Shown here: piece by piece, positions 26,152 through 39,031 of the stretch | How the letters are laid out: each line of letters begins with the position of its first letter | Numbering within the stretch: the stretch's first letter is position 1 | Assembly: GCA_019454045.1 (NCBI GenBank) | Contig: SKCR01033666.1 | Span: forward strand, 310,001-374,000 | Reading direction: 5' to 3' | DNA length: 64,000 nt | DNA from: Zanthoxylum bungeanum | Taxonomy: Eukaryota > Streptophyta > Magnoliopsida > Sapindales > Rutaceae | Notes under the pieces: model-generated | Databases searched by the model: none | What the model saw: only the letters and a program-made list of their open reading frames with translations | Told to the model about the DNA's origin: nothing | Translations under genes and position numbers: made by a program

Positions 26152-28198
26152 TGTTGGACAATTATGACCCATAGCGTCACTATTTGTACAGATCACAATG
26201 TTGTTGTACAAATTAACTATGTGACAAAGGAGATTGCACTCTTATCATTTGTGATTAGATCACCAAGATATATAAATGATAGGAGGTCCCTGTGATTTGT
26301 TCCTGGACTGAGAATGATATGAGACAGTATCAGTCCACGAAGGATAAATCATTAAATATCCCTAGTCAGAGTATTATCGAGATTGGACATCGATAAATGC
26401 GTAAAAGAATAGTATTACACTTGTGCACGTTGTGAGGGCACAACGACATAATTCTCATATATTTGGGTATATGATACTCAAGCAAGTGTGATAGGAGGTT
26501 GTGTTTTACCGATGGTATGGGAAACAGCTTCGCTCTGGATAGACCTCCTCGGAATTCCATTGGTAGTATGACTATGTGTCTATAGAAGTCCGAAATCAGG
26601 GTAGGTGTATTTGGTCTTAACCTGAGACTTGCACCGCTAATACTTGCGACAATCAATATACTTTGGTTGCGGTCGTCCAGGACTTTAACAGGTTCTGTGT
26701 ACGCCAATGCTGGGTATATTGAAAATCGTAGTGTATTCGGTGTGATGTTAAGACGGAAGTATGACTCCAGTCATATGGAGATGATGGTCACATAGGATAC
26801 AGAACTCGTTCTCTTAAATGCTCGAGCTATCGGGATATTATGACTAGGTCATGTATATCCGATTATAGAGACTGGTTACCAGACATCCGATAAGTGCTTC
26901 GTATGGGGCAGACACAATTCCAGCCCCAGGCCTAGCACGTGGACATCTGATACTGGATCGACATACGCAATACTACGTATACTACGCCTGATATAGATCA
27001 CATATTCCTATAAGGATATTTCTGGAGAATTGGGTAGGCATGGCGCTTTGCTAGAAGCCAACCTTGTCTTGTAAATCGGTACAAACGTAGTACTAGGTAC
27101 TTACGTGTTCGGATAGTCCGACGACCGTATTTACTGCCAAAATATCCGGGGATCTCATGGGTCGCTTCTCGAAGATTCACCGATGATGTATGACTCGCAC
27201 TTTAATTAATCTGGGATTAATTTGATGAGAGCGAAAATCAATCTGGGATTAATTACGGAGATATTTTATCTGGGATAAAATATCAATTAAATAGAGAGAA
27301 CGATTAATTTGGAATTAATCGATAAAATAATATATTCGATATATTATGCGTAATTGGATTTCGACGCGGAATTGAAATTGGATTTTAATTCGGGCGAACG
27401 AGTTAATTTAGAATTAATTCGTTAGCGATGTGAATAGTGATTTCGCTAGGCATAATCATTTAATTACGTCGCAACGGAAAATTCGTTAATTTGGAATTAG
27501 CGAACCCGAGCCCGAGAGTGTTTGCGAGCGCATTCGCATTCCGAATTCGAGTGCGGCACGCAAGTCACATCAAGCGTCAAATCGCTAGTCACATCAAGCG
27601 TCAAATCACATGTCACTTTGAGTGATGTGACAATTTGATTGATTGATGTAGTAGTTGGAAAGCATTTAATTGCTTTTGCTTTTGACTTTTGCTTTTTGAA
27701 TTGGTATTTTTTTTTTTGGAAACAAATATATTAAACACCTTTTACATTTTCTTTCACTCTCTCTCCCAATCGGTTTCTAGGAAACCTTTTCTTCCCTCCA
27801 CTTCTCTCTCGGCTTTGAGTCGTTTCTTCTTCATATTCTTCAAGATCTTGGCTTGGCCGTGAGAAGCAAGGAAGAAGACAAAGTGCTAGCACACAAATGG
27901 GTTAATACAAAGGTGATAGGGTAGTGAACAAATTTGTATGGAATCATTTTAAAGCTTAAAGCTTGGAGCTTCAATGGAGGTCATCTATGGCCGAATCTTG
28001 GAGGAGCTAAAGAGACCAAAACCGAGCAGTCCACTGCAAGGAGAAGCCACTGCCGAGCTTCAAGGAGGGCTGAAAAGGCTTGTGTTCTTCGTAGCTACCA
28101 AACCAATCATTTTGAGTATGTTTCTGCCATTCTCCTTTGTGTATTCACATGCGTTTTTGTGCTTGATTTCATTCTTGGGACCTAATTAGAAACCAACA
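26152..28198 (+). repeat. 3' LTR of copia D
   Basis: 2047 bp, TGTTGGACAATTATGACC to TTAGAAACCAACA, pairing with 18447-20504. Palindrome row at about 27205-27500. Followed by the right TSD copy CTTTA. Confidence 0.94.
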
Positions 28199-28203
28199 CT
28201 TTA

Positions 28204-28239
28204 CAAAATAGTGATGCTATGGGTCATAATTGTCCAAAA
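28204..28239 (-). repeat. 3' LTR of E, terminal piece after D
   Basis: CAAAATAGTGATGCTATGGG and on to TGTCCAAAA, matching the end of the 5' LTR at 38191-38226, where it ends TGTCCAACA. One terminal base has changed. Confidence 0.88.
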
Positions 28240-28250
28240 ATCTCCCGCCA

Positions 28251-30775
28251 ATCACTCAAGTGTCCAACACCTGAACTATGTATGGGTCGCTCAACCTTCT
28301 GCTGAGAAACAGCTTTCGTTAACGGATTTACAAGGTTATCATCTGATGCGATTTATTCGATCATCACATCGCTACGATGTATGATCTGACGAATCAGATT
28401 AAATAGTTGAAGTACATACTTGGATCGTTGATGAGACCGCGGTTCCTTAGCCTGTGTTATAGCCTAGCTCAGCTGCTAACAGAACTACTCCTAATTCAAT
28501 TAGGAATTTTATTAGATCCAAAATGTTTCTTTTGTTGCCTCAGCTTCAGCAATATTTCACTTTTATTGTTTAATCGGCAACAGTTTCTTGCTTGGAAGAT
28601 TTCCAGCTCACTATTCCGTTATTCAAACTGATTTGTACCCTTATTGCGACTTACAGTCGTCTTTATCGGTTTGGAAACTTGCAGCGATGAATCCATTCAC
28701 CTCAAGTTCTCATTTCCTCATATTCTCAGAAAGCATCCTTAGTTCATCCAAGATACTCAAAGATGTTCTTTACATCAATCCAGTGACCATCACTTGAATT
28801 GGCATGATTACGTCTACATATGCTCAAAGCATATGAGACATCAAGTCGCGTACATTTCAAAACGTACGAGCTCTGGGAGAGTGTCAGCAGCTTTTTAGAT
28901 TTATCCCAGTAGATCTTTATTCCTAGAATAAAGCCACTTCTCCCAGGTATACCATGGAGAATTTTATGAAAGCCAAGTTTTCACCGATTATAGTATGGGA
29001 ATGTCATTGCTGAGAAGCAATACATCATCAACATAAGGACAATGAATGTCAGTGCTCTCCCACTAACCCTCTTATATACACAAGAATCATCTTGATTTTG
29101 AATTAAATCATATACCATTATGATTACATCAAAACGCTGGTTCCAAGAATTCAATGCTTGCTTCAATCCATAAATTGATCGATTTAACTTGCAAGCCTAG
29201 TTTGCATGTTTTGGCATGACAAAACCGTCAGGATGTTACATACAAACATCCTCCAAAAGGTTTCCGTTAAGGAAAGCGGTTTGGCGTCTAGCTGCCATAT
29301 TTCATAATCGAAATATGCAGCATTAGCAAGCATTATCCAAATGGATTTAATCATGGCAACATGTGAAAAAGTTTCATCGTAATCGACACCATGTCGTTGA
29401 CGATACCTTTTCTGTACAAGCCTAGTTGCGTACATTAGTATGTTACCATCCATGTTTGTCTTCCTTGAAGACCCATTTAGTACAAATAGGCACAATGCCT
29501 TCTGGTACATCAATCAGTGTCCAAACTTGGTTGGTATACATGGAATCCATTTCAGACTTCATGGCACTTTGCCATAAAAGGAGTCGATACCTTGTATCAC
29601 TTCCTCATACGTAGTCGGTCCATTATCCTCAATAAGATTAATATCAACATGAGGTGAGATCAGAAACCCATACCTCTGAGGTTGTTTTCTGACTCTCTCC
29701 AACCAACGCGGTTCTTGTGTATTCGAAGATTATGGTACAGTTTCATCCCTGATGAACTGTTCATGTTCCGTAAATGAGTTGGTGCCAGGAATGGTATCAC
29801 TCTGATTTTCATCGAATTCTACTTTCCTCCCACTTACCACTGCATATAGGAATTCCTCTTAGGAAAATCGCATGGAGAGAAACAAATACATTGTTCTCTT
29901 GTGAGTTATATAAGTACTATACTTTGGTTTCCCTAGGACAACTTACAAATAGGCACTTATCTGTTTTGGGTTCTAATTTGGTATCATCCAAACGTTTAGT
30001 GTATGCCCACTATTCCCAAATCTTCAGGAATGAGAAACTCGGTTTCTTTCCTGTTCATATCTAATATGAAGTCTGTCTAACAGATTTTTCATGGAACTTT
30101 ATTCAAAATAAGTATTGCACTGTTTAATGCGTATCCTTAGAAGCAAATTGGTAGCTCAAAGCGACTCATCATTAACCATACCGTTTCCAACAAAGTTCGG
30201 TTTCTCCGTTCGGACACACCATCCAATTGACGTGTTCCGGGAGGAGTCCACTGTGAAAGAATACCATACTCTTTCGAGTAATCTTGAAACTCATATGTTT
30301 AAGTATTATCTACCATGGTCCAACCGTAATGTTTTAATACTTTGCCAGTCTGTTTTTATACTTCGTGTCGAAACTCTGTGAATTACTCAAAGGTTTCCGA
30401 CTTGTGTTTCATAAGATACAAATAACCGTAACGCGATGTCACATCTGTAAAGGTTACGAAGTATTCATATCAACCTCTAGCCTAGCTAGACATGGGCCCA
30501 CTCAAGTCACTATGAACGAGGGCTAACAGATCGGTGGCTCGTACACCTTTACCATGTAAAAGGTGTTTAGGAACTTTGCCTAATAAACAAGATTCGCAGA
30601 CATCATTTGAATTATGATCAAATCCGTCCTAGTATCCACTCTTCGAAAGTGTGGATATACAAGTCTTGTTAATGTGTCCCAGACAACAATGCCAAAAATA
30701 AGTCTCATCTGATTTATAAAGACGGTTATTCAAAATATAAAGACGGTTATTCACATCTAATGTGTATATCTCAAT
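28251..30775 (-). pseudogene. Copia pol remnant of E (integrase, reverse transcriptase, RNase H)
   Basis: Minus strand. Integrase traces about 30760-29760, reverse transcriptase about 29640-28940, RNase H about 28930-28260. At 29184-29513 the block RQRHGVDYDETFSHVAMIKS and YFDYEIWQLDAK is well kept. At 28981-29166 KQALNSWNQRFDVI and DSCVYKRVSGRALTF are readable. The YVDD codons survive at 29024-29035 but a frameshift puts them out of the main frame. Unlike D and A', the reverse transcriptase to RNase H interval is present. S interrupts the element upstream at 30781. Confidence 0.82.
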
Positions 30776-31059
30776 ATCATTGATGAGTGGTATTTATATC
30801 ACTATTTCCCACTCATTTATCCTAATATTTTGTATAGTTTCTTGAGTTTTGTGAATATTTTGATGTGTTTTGTGTTATTTTGTAGATAAATAAAGTTTCA
30901 GGACATTCTGGAGGTGATTTGGAGCAAAACTGTGAAAATTGGAAAAATGGCATTTTGGTCATTTCCGTGTCGCGACGCCTAACTTGCACCGGAGTCTGCT
31001 AACGTGCGCCGGGTCAACGGATCAGAATTTGAGAAGTTTGACTTTGCTAACATGCGCCG

Positions 31060-31402
31060 TGCCACGTGTCACCATCACAGCTGAGATGCTAACGTGCGCC
31101 GTGCCACGTGTCATCATCCTACGGTGCCGACACTCACAATTGCCACGTGTGCCACGTGTCATCCTATGTCATCGCCACGTCATCGGTCAACGAGTCAACT
31201 ATGCCACGCGCCGTGCCACATCATCGTCCACATCAGATGGTCAACCGAGTCAACATGCCACGTCAGCATCAGCCAATCACAACGTGACACGTGTCGCAAT
31301 CCTACGGTGCCGATAATTGATCTCAGCCGCCTTACCACGTCAGCGCCACATCATCGCCACGTCAGCATAATAATTGAGCTCTTAGCCGCCACGCCACGTG
31401 TC
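31060..31402 (+). promoter_or_regulatory. Cluster of six CACGTG G-boxes in S
   Basis: CACGTG occurs at 31063, 31105, 31144, 31153, 31288 and 31395, most in the form GCCACGTGTC. In plants this core binds bZIP and bHLH factors and is the core of abscisic-acid and light response elements. The cluster ends about 120 bp upstream of the TATA box. The open frames 30939-31316 and 31094-31417 overlap it and follow from the repeats. Confidence 0.6.
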
Positions 31403-31519
31403 GCCTTATCCTCTTAGCCGCCTCGCAACGTGTCAAGCCAAGAGCATGCCACGACTCACTGTTCTGGCGTAGCGACGCCAAAGCCCTTGGCGTCGCGACG
31501 CTGGACCCTTATCCGTGCC

Positions 31520-31528
31520 TATAAATAG
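31520..31528 (+). promoter_or_regulatory. TATA box in solo LTR S
   Basis: TATAAATAG in a GC-richer setting (TGCCTATAAATAGAGATC), typical of a plant LTR U3 end. Confidence 0.65.
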
Positions 31529-33199
31529 AGATCGAAATTTCAGATTTCAGTGTACCTCTACCTCCCACTTCTTTGATGTAAATAGAGAGTTTTTCTCTCT
31601 CTAAGTTTCATTTTAATTTTTAGTTTTTAGTTTTGTAATAATTTTAATTACGTTTTGTAATAATAGTAATTTACTTTCTTTACTTTTTACAGTTTTTACT
31701 ATTCACATGAGGAGGTAACTTCCCCAGCTAGGGTGAAAGGTAATTCTTTTACTATTGCTATTTAGATTAATCTCCCTTAAAAATAATATATTCACTATTT
31801 GAAACCTGACTAATAAAGGATACCGCTATATTGGTCGGTTGGTAATTTAATTTTAATCTGGTTTAAACCTGACTAATCAAGGATACCGCCAGATTGGTCG
31901 GTTGGTAATTTAATTTTGGTTCCGCCTTTATGGCTGGTTTATTTTGGTTCCGCCTTAATGGCTGGTTGGACTTAATTTGACTTAATCAGGATACCGCCAG
32001 ATTGGTCGGTTGGTAATATTATCACAAGTTTATATATTATTTTATGGGAGATATCTAAATTAGTAGTAGTAAAAGTAATTCTTTTTACCTTAGCATTTAT
32101 TTTATTGTAATTTACCTTTCAGTATTTACTTTACTGCAATTACTTTTCAGCACTGTTACTTTATGATTTTTTACTTTTAAGTTTTTACTAGCCCTAGTTA
32201 TGTGTCATAACTAAGTTAGTTATCTAGGGTTGTGATGAAATCCAATATCACCGGTTTATAAGGGTTAGATTATAATTTGGGTAATATAAAGATTTATTTA
32301 TTGAGTCGTAATCTTAATGCTCTTTAATTAACTGGCCATTAATTAAATTGACTAGGTAAACTTAAAATGAACTAGACATAGGGATTTTAAGTTTAAGACC
32401 TCAGACTCAATAGCCCACGATCTTCCTTGAGGATAGATAACCCTTTAATAGATTTCCTTACAGGATAAGAATATACCTGTCGGGCGGGGGTAACCATAAT
32501 TGGAACTTAAACTTAATGAATCCAGATAATTTGGTTGACATAGACATATGGTTCAATTGGATTAAACTGGGTATTTGCGTCTGACCATTCGACAGAGGCT
32601 TTTGCATAATTTAGTGTTCCAGGTTAGTAAATTGATTTATTACACAAACATAAAATAATCATTTCATCTTTTAAAAGATATTAGAAGGATTCACAACCCT
32701 AGATCTTTGTGTCTTTTGTTATTTTCCTTAGTATTTTCTTTTGTCTTTTTATTTATTTATTTAATGTGCAAAACCACATTCAACCAATCAAACAATCATT
32801 CTCTTCTCCATTTAATTAGATATTTGTAAATAAATAGATTCAGTAATTAATAACAATAGTAGGAATTAAGTCCTCGTGGGATCGATATTTTTATACTACT
32901 TGAACGATACGTGCGCTTGCGTTATACGTGTGTGTTTACGCTGGTCAATCATCTTTATAGAGAAAACACCTGGTGTTTCAGATTACAAAGGTATACCCCA
33001 AACGGGTTAAACTAGATACAGAGATAATGTTCTTAGTCAAACTAGGTACATTATAACAGTCTCCTAATTTAAGTACATGCCCCAAGGGAAGTTCCAAAAC
33101 TTAGGTTCCTATGGCCAAAACATGGACTCTCGTCCCGTTTCCGACTTGTAGGTCGATCTCATGTGAAGCTAGTGTCCTGCTAATCAGTAAATTATGCAT

Positions 33200-33790
33200 A
33201 TCAGTACATATATTTATGTACCACCTCCAGTATCAAAAATCCAATTTTAAAACCAGTAGTGGACATGTTTATAACAAACATACCTGAAGTCGGAGCCTTG
33301 CCCGTCTTCACTTCCTTCATGTCTGCCTTTTCCATACGGCAGTCACGCTTCCAGTGACCCGTTTGCCACAGTTTAGGCAGACACATTGGGATATGTCATT
33401 TGTCTTCCCAGAAGACTGTAACGATTTAGCCTTGCCTTTTTCTTCACACCCTAGAAGCCTTCGGCCAAGCTTTGGCCTTCTGGGATGTCGAAGTAAGATG
33501 CGTCTCGCGCTTCTTGCCTTTTAGAAGCTCTGGCTCTGCCTCTGCCTCCTTGAGCATAGCCATTAACTCTTCAAGAGTTTTCTCTTGGTTCATGATGAAC
33601 CCGCCCCAGCATTCAGGCAGAGACTGTAAGATCAAATCTATGGAAGTCTTGGCCTCGTAGGTAATGCCCAGCTTACCTAGCTGTTCGATGTCAGTAATCA
33701 TCTGTGACACCTAGTGCTCGACAGACGTACCCTCCGATATACGCTAGCGAAAGAGCTTCTTTTGTAATTCGTACTTCTAAGACCTAAGGT
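33200..33790 (-). pseudogene. Copia gag remnant of E (UBN2 block and zinc knuckle)
   Basis: Minus strand. 33444-33710 reads MSQMITDIEQLGKLGITYEA, then ILQSLPECWGGFIMNQEKTL and EELMAMLKEAE, the typical UBN2 gag block of copia elements; it is the longest gag piece in this family here. After a frameshift, 33201-33386 contains QTGHWKRDC, the second half of a CCHC zinc knuckle whose first cysteines are garbled. The gag N terminus is not recognisable. The block from about 33582 to 33757 is the part deleted in B and D. Confidence 0.82.
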
Positions 33791-36373
33791 TAGATCTATG
33801 AAGATTCTTTAATTTCAACATCATGGTATAAAGATCTAATCCTTAGTTCTGATGACAAAATTAAAGAGTCATTGCAACAAGCATAACAGATTGAGCACTA
33901 AATTTATCATCACGATGAGTCTTCCTAAGCTCATGCTCTACTATTTGCTCAACTCCGGGCTCAGGCTCAAGAGTTCTTTCTATCAAATAGAGTAACTTCT
34001 CAATTCCCAAGACTATCTTGAGATTCATTTCCCAATCTGAAAATTTACGCCGTTAAAGACATTTTCATCCAGGATTATGTCTCTAACGCTAATCTTTCAG
34101 GTTATTTTGATTGATATAGTCCAACTATCCAATCAACGATTTCAGGTATAATCGAATGTAATGATTATTATAGTCCAACTATATAGTCAACTACAATTTG
34201 ATTGGTTACTTTCAAATGTATTGATTACTATAGTCCAACTATATAACCAACTACAAATGAAGTAGTTTGAATACAGTCCAACTGTTCAATTAAAACAACA
34301 ATTGAATATTAGTCCAACTAATATATTTAAACATAATTAATGACGAAAAATAAAATGAGCGCGTATTGGCAAGTATCTAAACGAAATTGAAAATTTAATA
34401 CTTGCCTCCCACTATTTTTCGGCGAGCCTCTAACCCTCTGTGGATTACTCGGGAAACCTAGTTTCCTAGTGGGCTAGGATCCCGTTAAATAACACACAAC
34501 CTTGACTTTGGCCAACAAGCTGTATGAAACTTAACTAGGTAGATCTCTAAGATCAATTGGATCTCATCCAATTCCTAGATCCAGTAGGTGGACCTCCAAG
34601 TCCGAAACATATATCCAATATATGTAAATATATCCAATATATTTCCTAACCTTTTCCTCTAAATCAACTAAGCCTTGGCTTTGGCTCAACGAGCTTAATG
34701 ATTCTAGTTAAGCGTGACCCATTGACAGTTGGAAAGCTTCGTAATCAAAGTCGATGAACAAGAAGTGACATTGACTTTGGCCAACAAATCACAACTGCCC
34801 AAGACATACGATATGGAACAAAGCTTACGTGGTTCAAACACATCCGCGATGGACAAAGGTCTTGATTTTGGCCAACAAACCAATGACAATCTTGGATCTT
34901 GAGAGAGAACCACTCAATGGAAAGAAAAACGCTTAATATTGTTTGAGGGTTTTTCGCGTAAATTGGCAACCAATTTACTATCTTTGATTAGGTCTCATCA
35001 TACACCCTTAAGCATGCATTCTAAAAGCATAATAAGGCGCGAAATAAATAATAATGATATGCGGATGGATATACAATACAATTTTTTCTTAGAACAAATT
35101 TCTCCATTTCCTCTCTCCCGCTAGCACTAACTTCTACCCAATTACATAACACTAATAAGAAACCTCATTTATATTGAGGGGAATTGGTGAGAAGAGAAAT
35201 ACAAAGAGAATATAGATAATAGGCTGGACATGCAGATCCAATTTAATAAATAAGTATCATACTTACAACAATTTCCAAAATTGCCCACACCCTTCTAATA
35301 TCCATTTGATATACATTATTCATACAATACATCCAATATTCACACAAAGCATGTTATTCAATCAATCTAATCCAATTAATTAATCTTGAATTAATGACCA
35401 TCCAATGTTCATACAACGATTTGATTTGCGCGAGTTTAACTCGTTTAAGAATATTTACTCAAAGTAAGTATTCTTGAATTATATCTAACTACAATTTTAA
35501 ATCTAATTTAAATTGTATCCAATACTAATTCATATTTAATTCCAAATTAAATAATTACACTTTTAATAGTGCCTTTTAGATTTGGATTTCAAATCCAATT
35601 CAATTGGGTCTCAAAGGCCCAATTAGCATCCAATACTATTCAATTAAAGTCCAATGGGCTTTCAATTAATTCTTTAGACATTGGCTTTGGCCATTATAGA
35701 TCAAACCCAAGATGCCAAGGCCCAAGTTAGGAATCACCCTATGCCATAAAATCAATTTAGGCCCAATTAAATTATTAAAGGCCCAATGTCATATTTTGAA
35801 CTTTATGGAAATGGTTTAGGCCCAAATATGATCCAAGACCAAAATTTGGCACAACCAAGCCCATTAGCCCAAATACAATAAATTAGATTAATATATCATT
35901 CCAAATTACATATTAATCAATTTCAAGTGTAATTAACATAATTAATTAATTAATCTAGTATTTCCAAAACACTAATTAATCTAATTAATCATGCTTAACA
36001 TCTAATTTATGTCCAACATAAATTAATCAAAATCAATCTAACATGCTTCACACTCACGGCAATACATGATATTAACATCCAATTTTGATTTCAATCTAAT
36101 TAAATCAACAATTAACATTCAATTTCATGTGAATCAACATATCCAATTGCTAATTCAAAAAATTAACCATGAGCAATCCTAGGGTAATTTTCGGCCATGA
36201 TGAGAAATTGGGGATTTTTGATCTAATCAATTTTCTCAATTTCAAAGTTGCAAAAATCAATTCAACATCATATAAACACAACCAACTCATCAATTTAGGC
36301 AAAATCAAGCTCCAAGCATAAAATCCCAAATTAAAGTTTACAAACCCTAGAATCCAAATCAAGCTTAGATGTC
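33791..36373 (-). other. Long non-coding leader of copia E
   Basis: Homologous to the B and D leaders. Motif copies near 34503, 34770 and 34860, TTGGA palindromes at about 34100-34330. No sense gene recognised. Confidence 0.72.
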
Positions 36374-36385
36374 GCTCTAATACCA
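36374..36385 (-). other. Primer-binding site of copia E
   Basis: GCTCTAATACCA on the + strand; TGGTATTAGAGC on the element strand, one change from the perfect site in B. Confidence 0.85.
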
Positions 36386-36386
36386 T

Positions 36387-38226
36387 TGTTAGTGTCCTAG
36401 ACATACCACTGGATCTCTAAGCGTGATTATTGTGTGAATTAATCAAGAAAGTTGCGGAATACTTATATTGATTTGGATGAGAAGTTTCAAAAATTTCTTT
36501 GAAGATGGAAGCTCCAAGCCCTCTTTTAGTGTTTCCAACACTTCGGTGAGTCTCCCTATCACCTTATTTGACTCCTTAATGTGCTAGCATATTAGAATTT
36601 TGCAACAAAACTCCATGGGAGAAGCATGAAGCTCACGGCTTCAAGGAGAAAAGAAGAAAGATGGTTGGTGTGAATAGTAACCCATGTCTTACTTCCAAAG
36701 TTGACTTAGTTTAAATATTATGGTTGAGTGTTGAATTTGGTTTGAGTGTATTATAAGTAAAGCCAATCTTTCTTTCAATAAATCAAATCCATGAAATAAG
36801 CCTAACCATTTCCATCAAATGTCCAAATTTGATGTAAGTGAAGTGGGTCCCACCACTTTTAAATTCCAAATTTAACTCGGCTAATCCAACACGCAACTTC
36901 GCTCGGGCCCGGGTTCGTTTAATCCAAATAAACGAATTTATCGTTGCGACATAATTAAATCCAATTTAATTAATAATAATGCATAGCAAAATTATTACGA
37001 AAGTCGCTTACGAATCCACTTTGAAATCTAATTTCAATTAATATATCTAATATATTATTTAATCGATTAATTCCAATTAATCGTTCTCTCTCTTTTATCT
37101 GAATTTTATCCCAGATAAATTCTTGCCGCAATTAATCCCAGATTAATTTTCTCTCTCATAATTAATCCCAGATTAATTATGTTCAAGCCAAATATCATCG
37201 GTGAATCTTTGGGAGGCGACCCAAGAGATCCCTTGATATGTTGGCAGTAAATATGGTCATCGGACTATCCGAATACGTGCGTACCTGGTACCACATTCTT
37301 ACTGATTTACAAGACATGGTTGGCTTCTAGCAAAACACCGTGCCTACCCAATTCTCCAGAAATATTCTTTTCAGGAATATATAATCTATATCAGACGTAG
37401 TATACATAGTATTGCGTATTACGATCCAATATCAGATGTCATATGCTAAGCCTGGGGTTGGAGTTGTGTCTGCCCCGTACGAAACATATATCGGATCACT
37501 AGAAACTAGTCTCTTTATGATCAGAAAGTCATGACCTAGTCATACTTTCCCGATGGCTATAGCACTATAGAGTACCAGTTCTGTATCCCCGCGTGATCAT
37601 CATCTCCATATGACTGAAGTGATACTTCCATCTTGACATAACACCCAATACACTACGATTCCCAGTATACCCAGAAGAGGCGTACACAGAACCTGTTAAA
37701 GCCCCGGATAACCAAAACCAAAGTATACTGATTGTCGCAAGTATTAGCGATGCAAGTCTCAGGTTAAGACCATATACACCTACCCTGATTCGGATTCCCA
37801 TAGACATGTAGTCATACTACTAATGGGACTCTGAGGGGTCTATCCAGAGCGAAGCTGTTCCCGCATCATCGGCAAACAGAACCTCTCATTACACTTGCAT
37901 GAGTATCCAATACCCAAATATATGAGAACTATGCCGTTAAGTTTCCATAACGCGCACAAGTGTAATATTAGCCTATTCCGCATTATCGATGTCTAGTCTC
38001 GATAATACTACGACTAGGGATATTTAATGATTAAACCTTAGTGGATTAATATTGTCTTATATCTTATTAATCTGGTACTAATCATATGGACTTTTATCAT
38101 TTATATATCCAGGTAATCCAATTACAAATGATAAAAGATCAATTTCCTTTGTCACATAGTTAATCTTGTACAAAAACACCATGTTCTTTACAAAATAGTG
38201 ATGCTATGGGTCATAATTGTCCAACA
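36387..38226 (-). repeat. 5' LTR of copia E
   Basis: 1840 bp, from TGTTAGTGTCCTAGAC to ATTGTCCAACA on the + strand. It pairs with the split 3' LTR. About 46 bp of the palindrome row are missing near 37015, relative to 17220-17280. Confidence 0.92.
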
Positions 38227-38231
38227 GGACA

Positions 38232-38413
38232 AGGGCCTGTTGACTGAGCCAGACCCAAGGAAATTTAAGGTGGATAAGAGAGACAATTGGGCTTATTGTA
38301 TGCACCATAATGCAATGAGACACACCACGAAGCGATGCCGAGACATGTAGAAGCATATGAAGGACTTGGTGAGGAACGACTGCCTTAGCGAGTACGTTGA
38401 TCATGAGGATGAG
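38232..38413 (+). pseudogene. Gypsy gag of G, second piece with zinc knuckle
   Basis: In the frame starting 38228 it reads DKGLLTEPDPRKFKVDKRDN, then the knuckle YCMHHNAMRHTTKRC (C-x2-H-x4-H-x4-C, as usual in Tat-lineage Gag), a stop codon, and MKDLVRNDCLSEYVDHEDE. The frame joins the first piece across E and the third piece across F without a shift. It lies directly against the left TSD copy of F, ATGAG at 38409-38413. Confidence 0.85.
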
Positions 38414-39022
38414 TGTAGGCACTGCATTTTTACGCATAAGTCCCTATGATGAGTCTCATTTTGGAGACACTACCTTTTAAGTCACGAAGGTCACGGAAAA
38501 CGGACATCGGAAGGGGAATTCAGAATAAACAAGGTTCACTGTTTTCATTGGTGCTACGTTCGTGTATACGTTCGAACGTCAAACAGATTGCGGGCGTTCA
38601 TGCTGCGTTCGATGATGCGTTCGAACGGTGTCGGTAATTCTGGTTTTGCTGCTAGCCTCACATTAAGCCCAATTCGCCCAAACCTTGGCCCACACGCCCA
38701 AGCCCACTTAAAACACATATTTAACACATGGTGAAATCAAAACAAATCTAAAAATCACATACCAAATTAAATAAAATACTTACACAAATTAAAGAAATTG
38801 CATGCCTAATTAAAATCAATCAACAAACTAAATGCCTAATCTAAACCAATCAAATATAATCATACCAAGTTAAAATCAATCAACCAATATATTATTCCCA
38901 AACATAAAATATTGTATGCCTAATCAACATAAACTAAATATTCAACCTCCCTAATCCAACACCAAATCATATCCCTTTTTAAATACACAAATCCCTTTCC
39001 TTGTCAAGCCTAACCCTTTGCC

Positions 39023-39031
39023 TATAAAAAG
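39023..39031 (+). promoter_or_regulatory. TATA box in F 5' LTR
   Basis: TATAAAAAG, about 610 bp into the LTR, within TTGCCTATAAAAAGAACC. It predicts a transcript with a leader of more than 2 kb before the primer site. The second copy is at 45973. Confidence 0.65.

Larger units (their letters stand above)
18447..28198 (+). mobile_element. Copia element D, full length, plus strand, inside E's 3' LTR
   Basis: D has two LTRs of 2058 and 2047 bp, a weak primer site, a purine tract and a broken, internally deleted gag-pol. The TSD is CTTTA at 18442-18446 and 28199-28203, exact. Flanks join the two parts of E's LTR, 36 bp from its end, which proves D is younger than E. D carries both subfamily deletions: one in gag (shared with B) and one between reverse transcriptase and RNase H (shared with A'). 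Confidence 0.95.
30781..32947 (+). mobile_element. Solo LTR S, probably Ty3/gypsy, inside E
   Basis: A 2167-bp unit with ends TGATGAGTGG and GCTGGTCA, flanked by the exact five-base duplication ATCAT at 30776-30780 and 32948-32952. Removing the unit and one TSD restores the E interior, as judged by D (TCAATATCATCTTTATA on the opposite strand). No internal domain, primer site or second LTR is present, so this is most simply a solo LTR left by recombination. The TGATGAG start and long R/U5 suggest a gypsy LTR; the lineage is not certain. It carries a TATA box at 31520, an upstream G-box cluster, and repeats of the type GGATACCGCCAGATTGGTCG at 31800-32030. Confidence 0.85.
16597..38226 (-). mobile_element. 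Copia element E, minus strand, in G's gag; contains D and S
   Basis: E has a 3' LTR at 16597-18446 plus 28204-28239, interior 28240-36386, and a 5' LTR at 36387-38226. TSD copies are AGACA (16592-16596) and GGACA (38227-38231), one change. Its LTR U5 end (TGTTAGTGTCCTAGAC on the + strand) differs from that of the A/B/D family, while the U3 half and interior are homologous, so E is a sister subfamily. It retains the fullest gag of the group and, after a frameshift, an intact YVDD codon series at 29024-29035. D sits in its 3' LTR and S in its pol. Confidence 0.9.

Noticed and set aside
30939..31417. Frames of 107-125 aa in solo LTR S
   Set aside because: They cross the repeated GCCACGTGTC and TGCGCCGTGCC blocks; two frames are open together from base composition.
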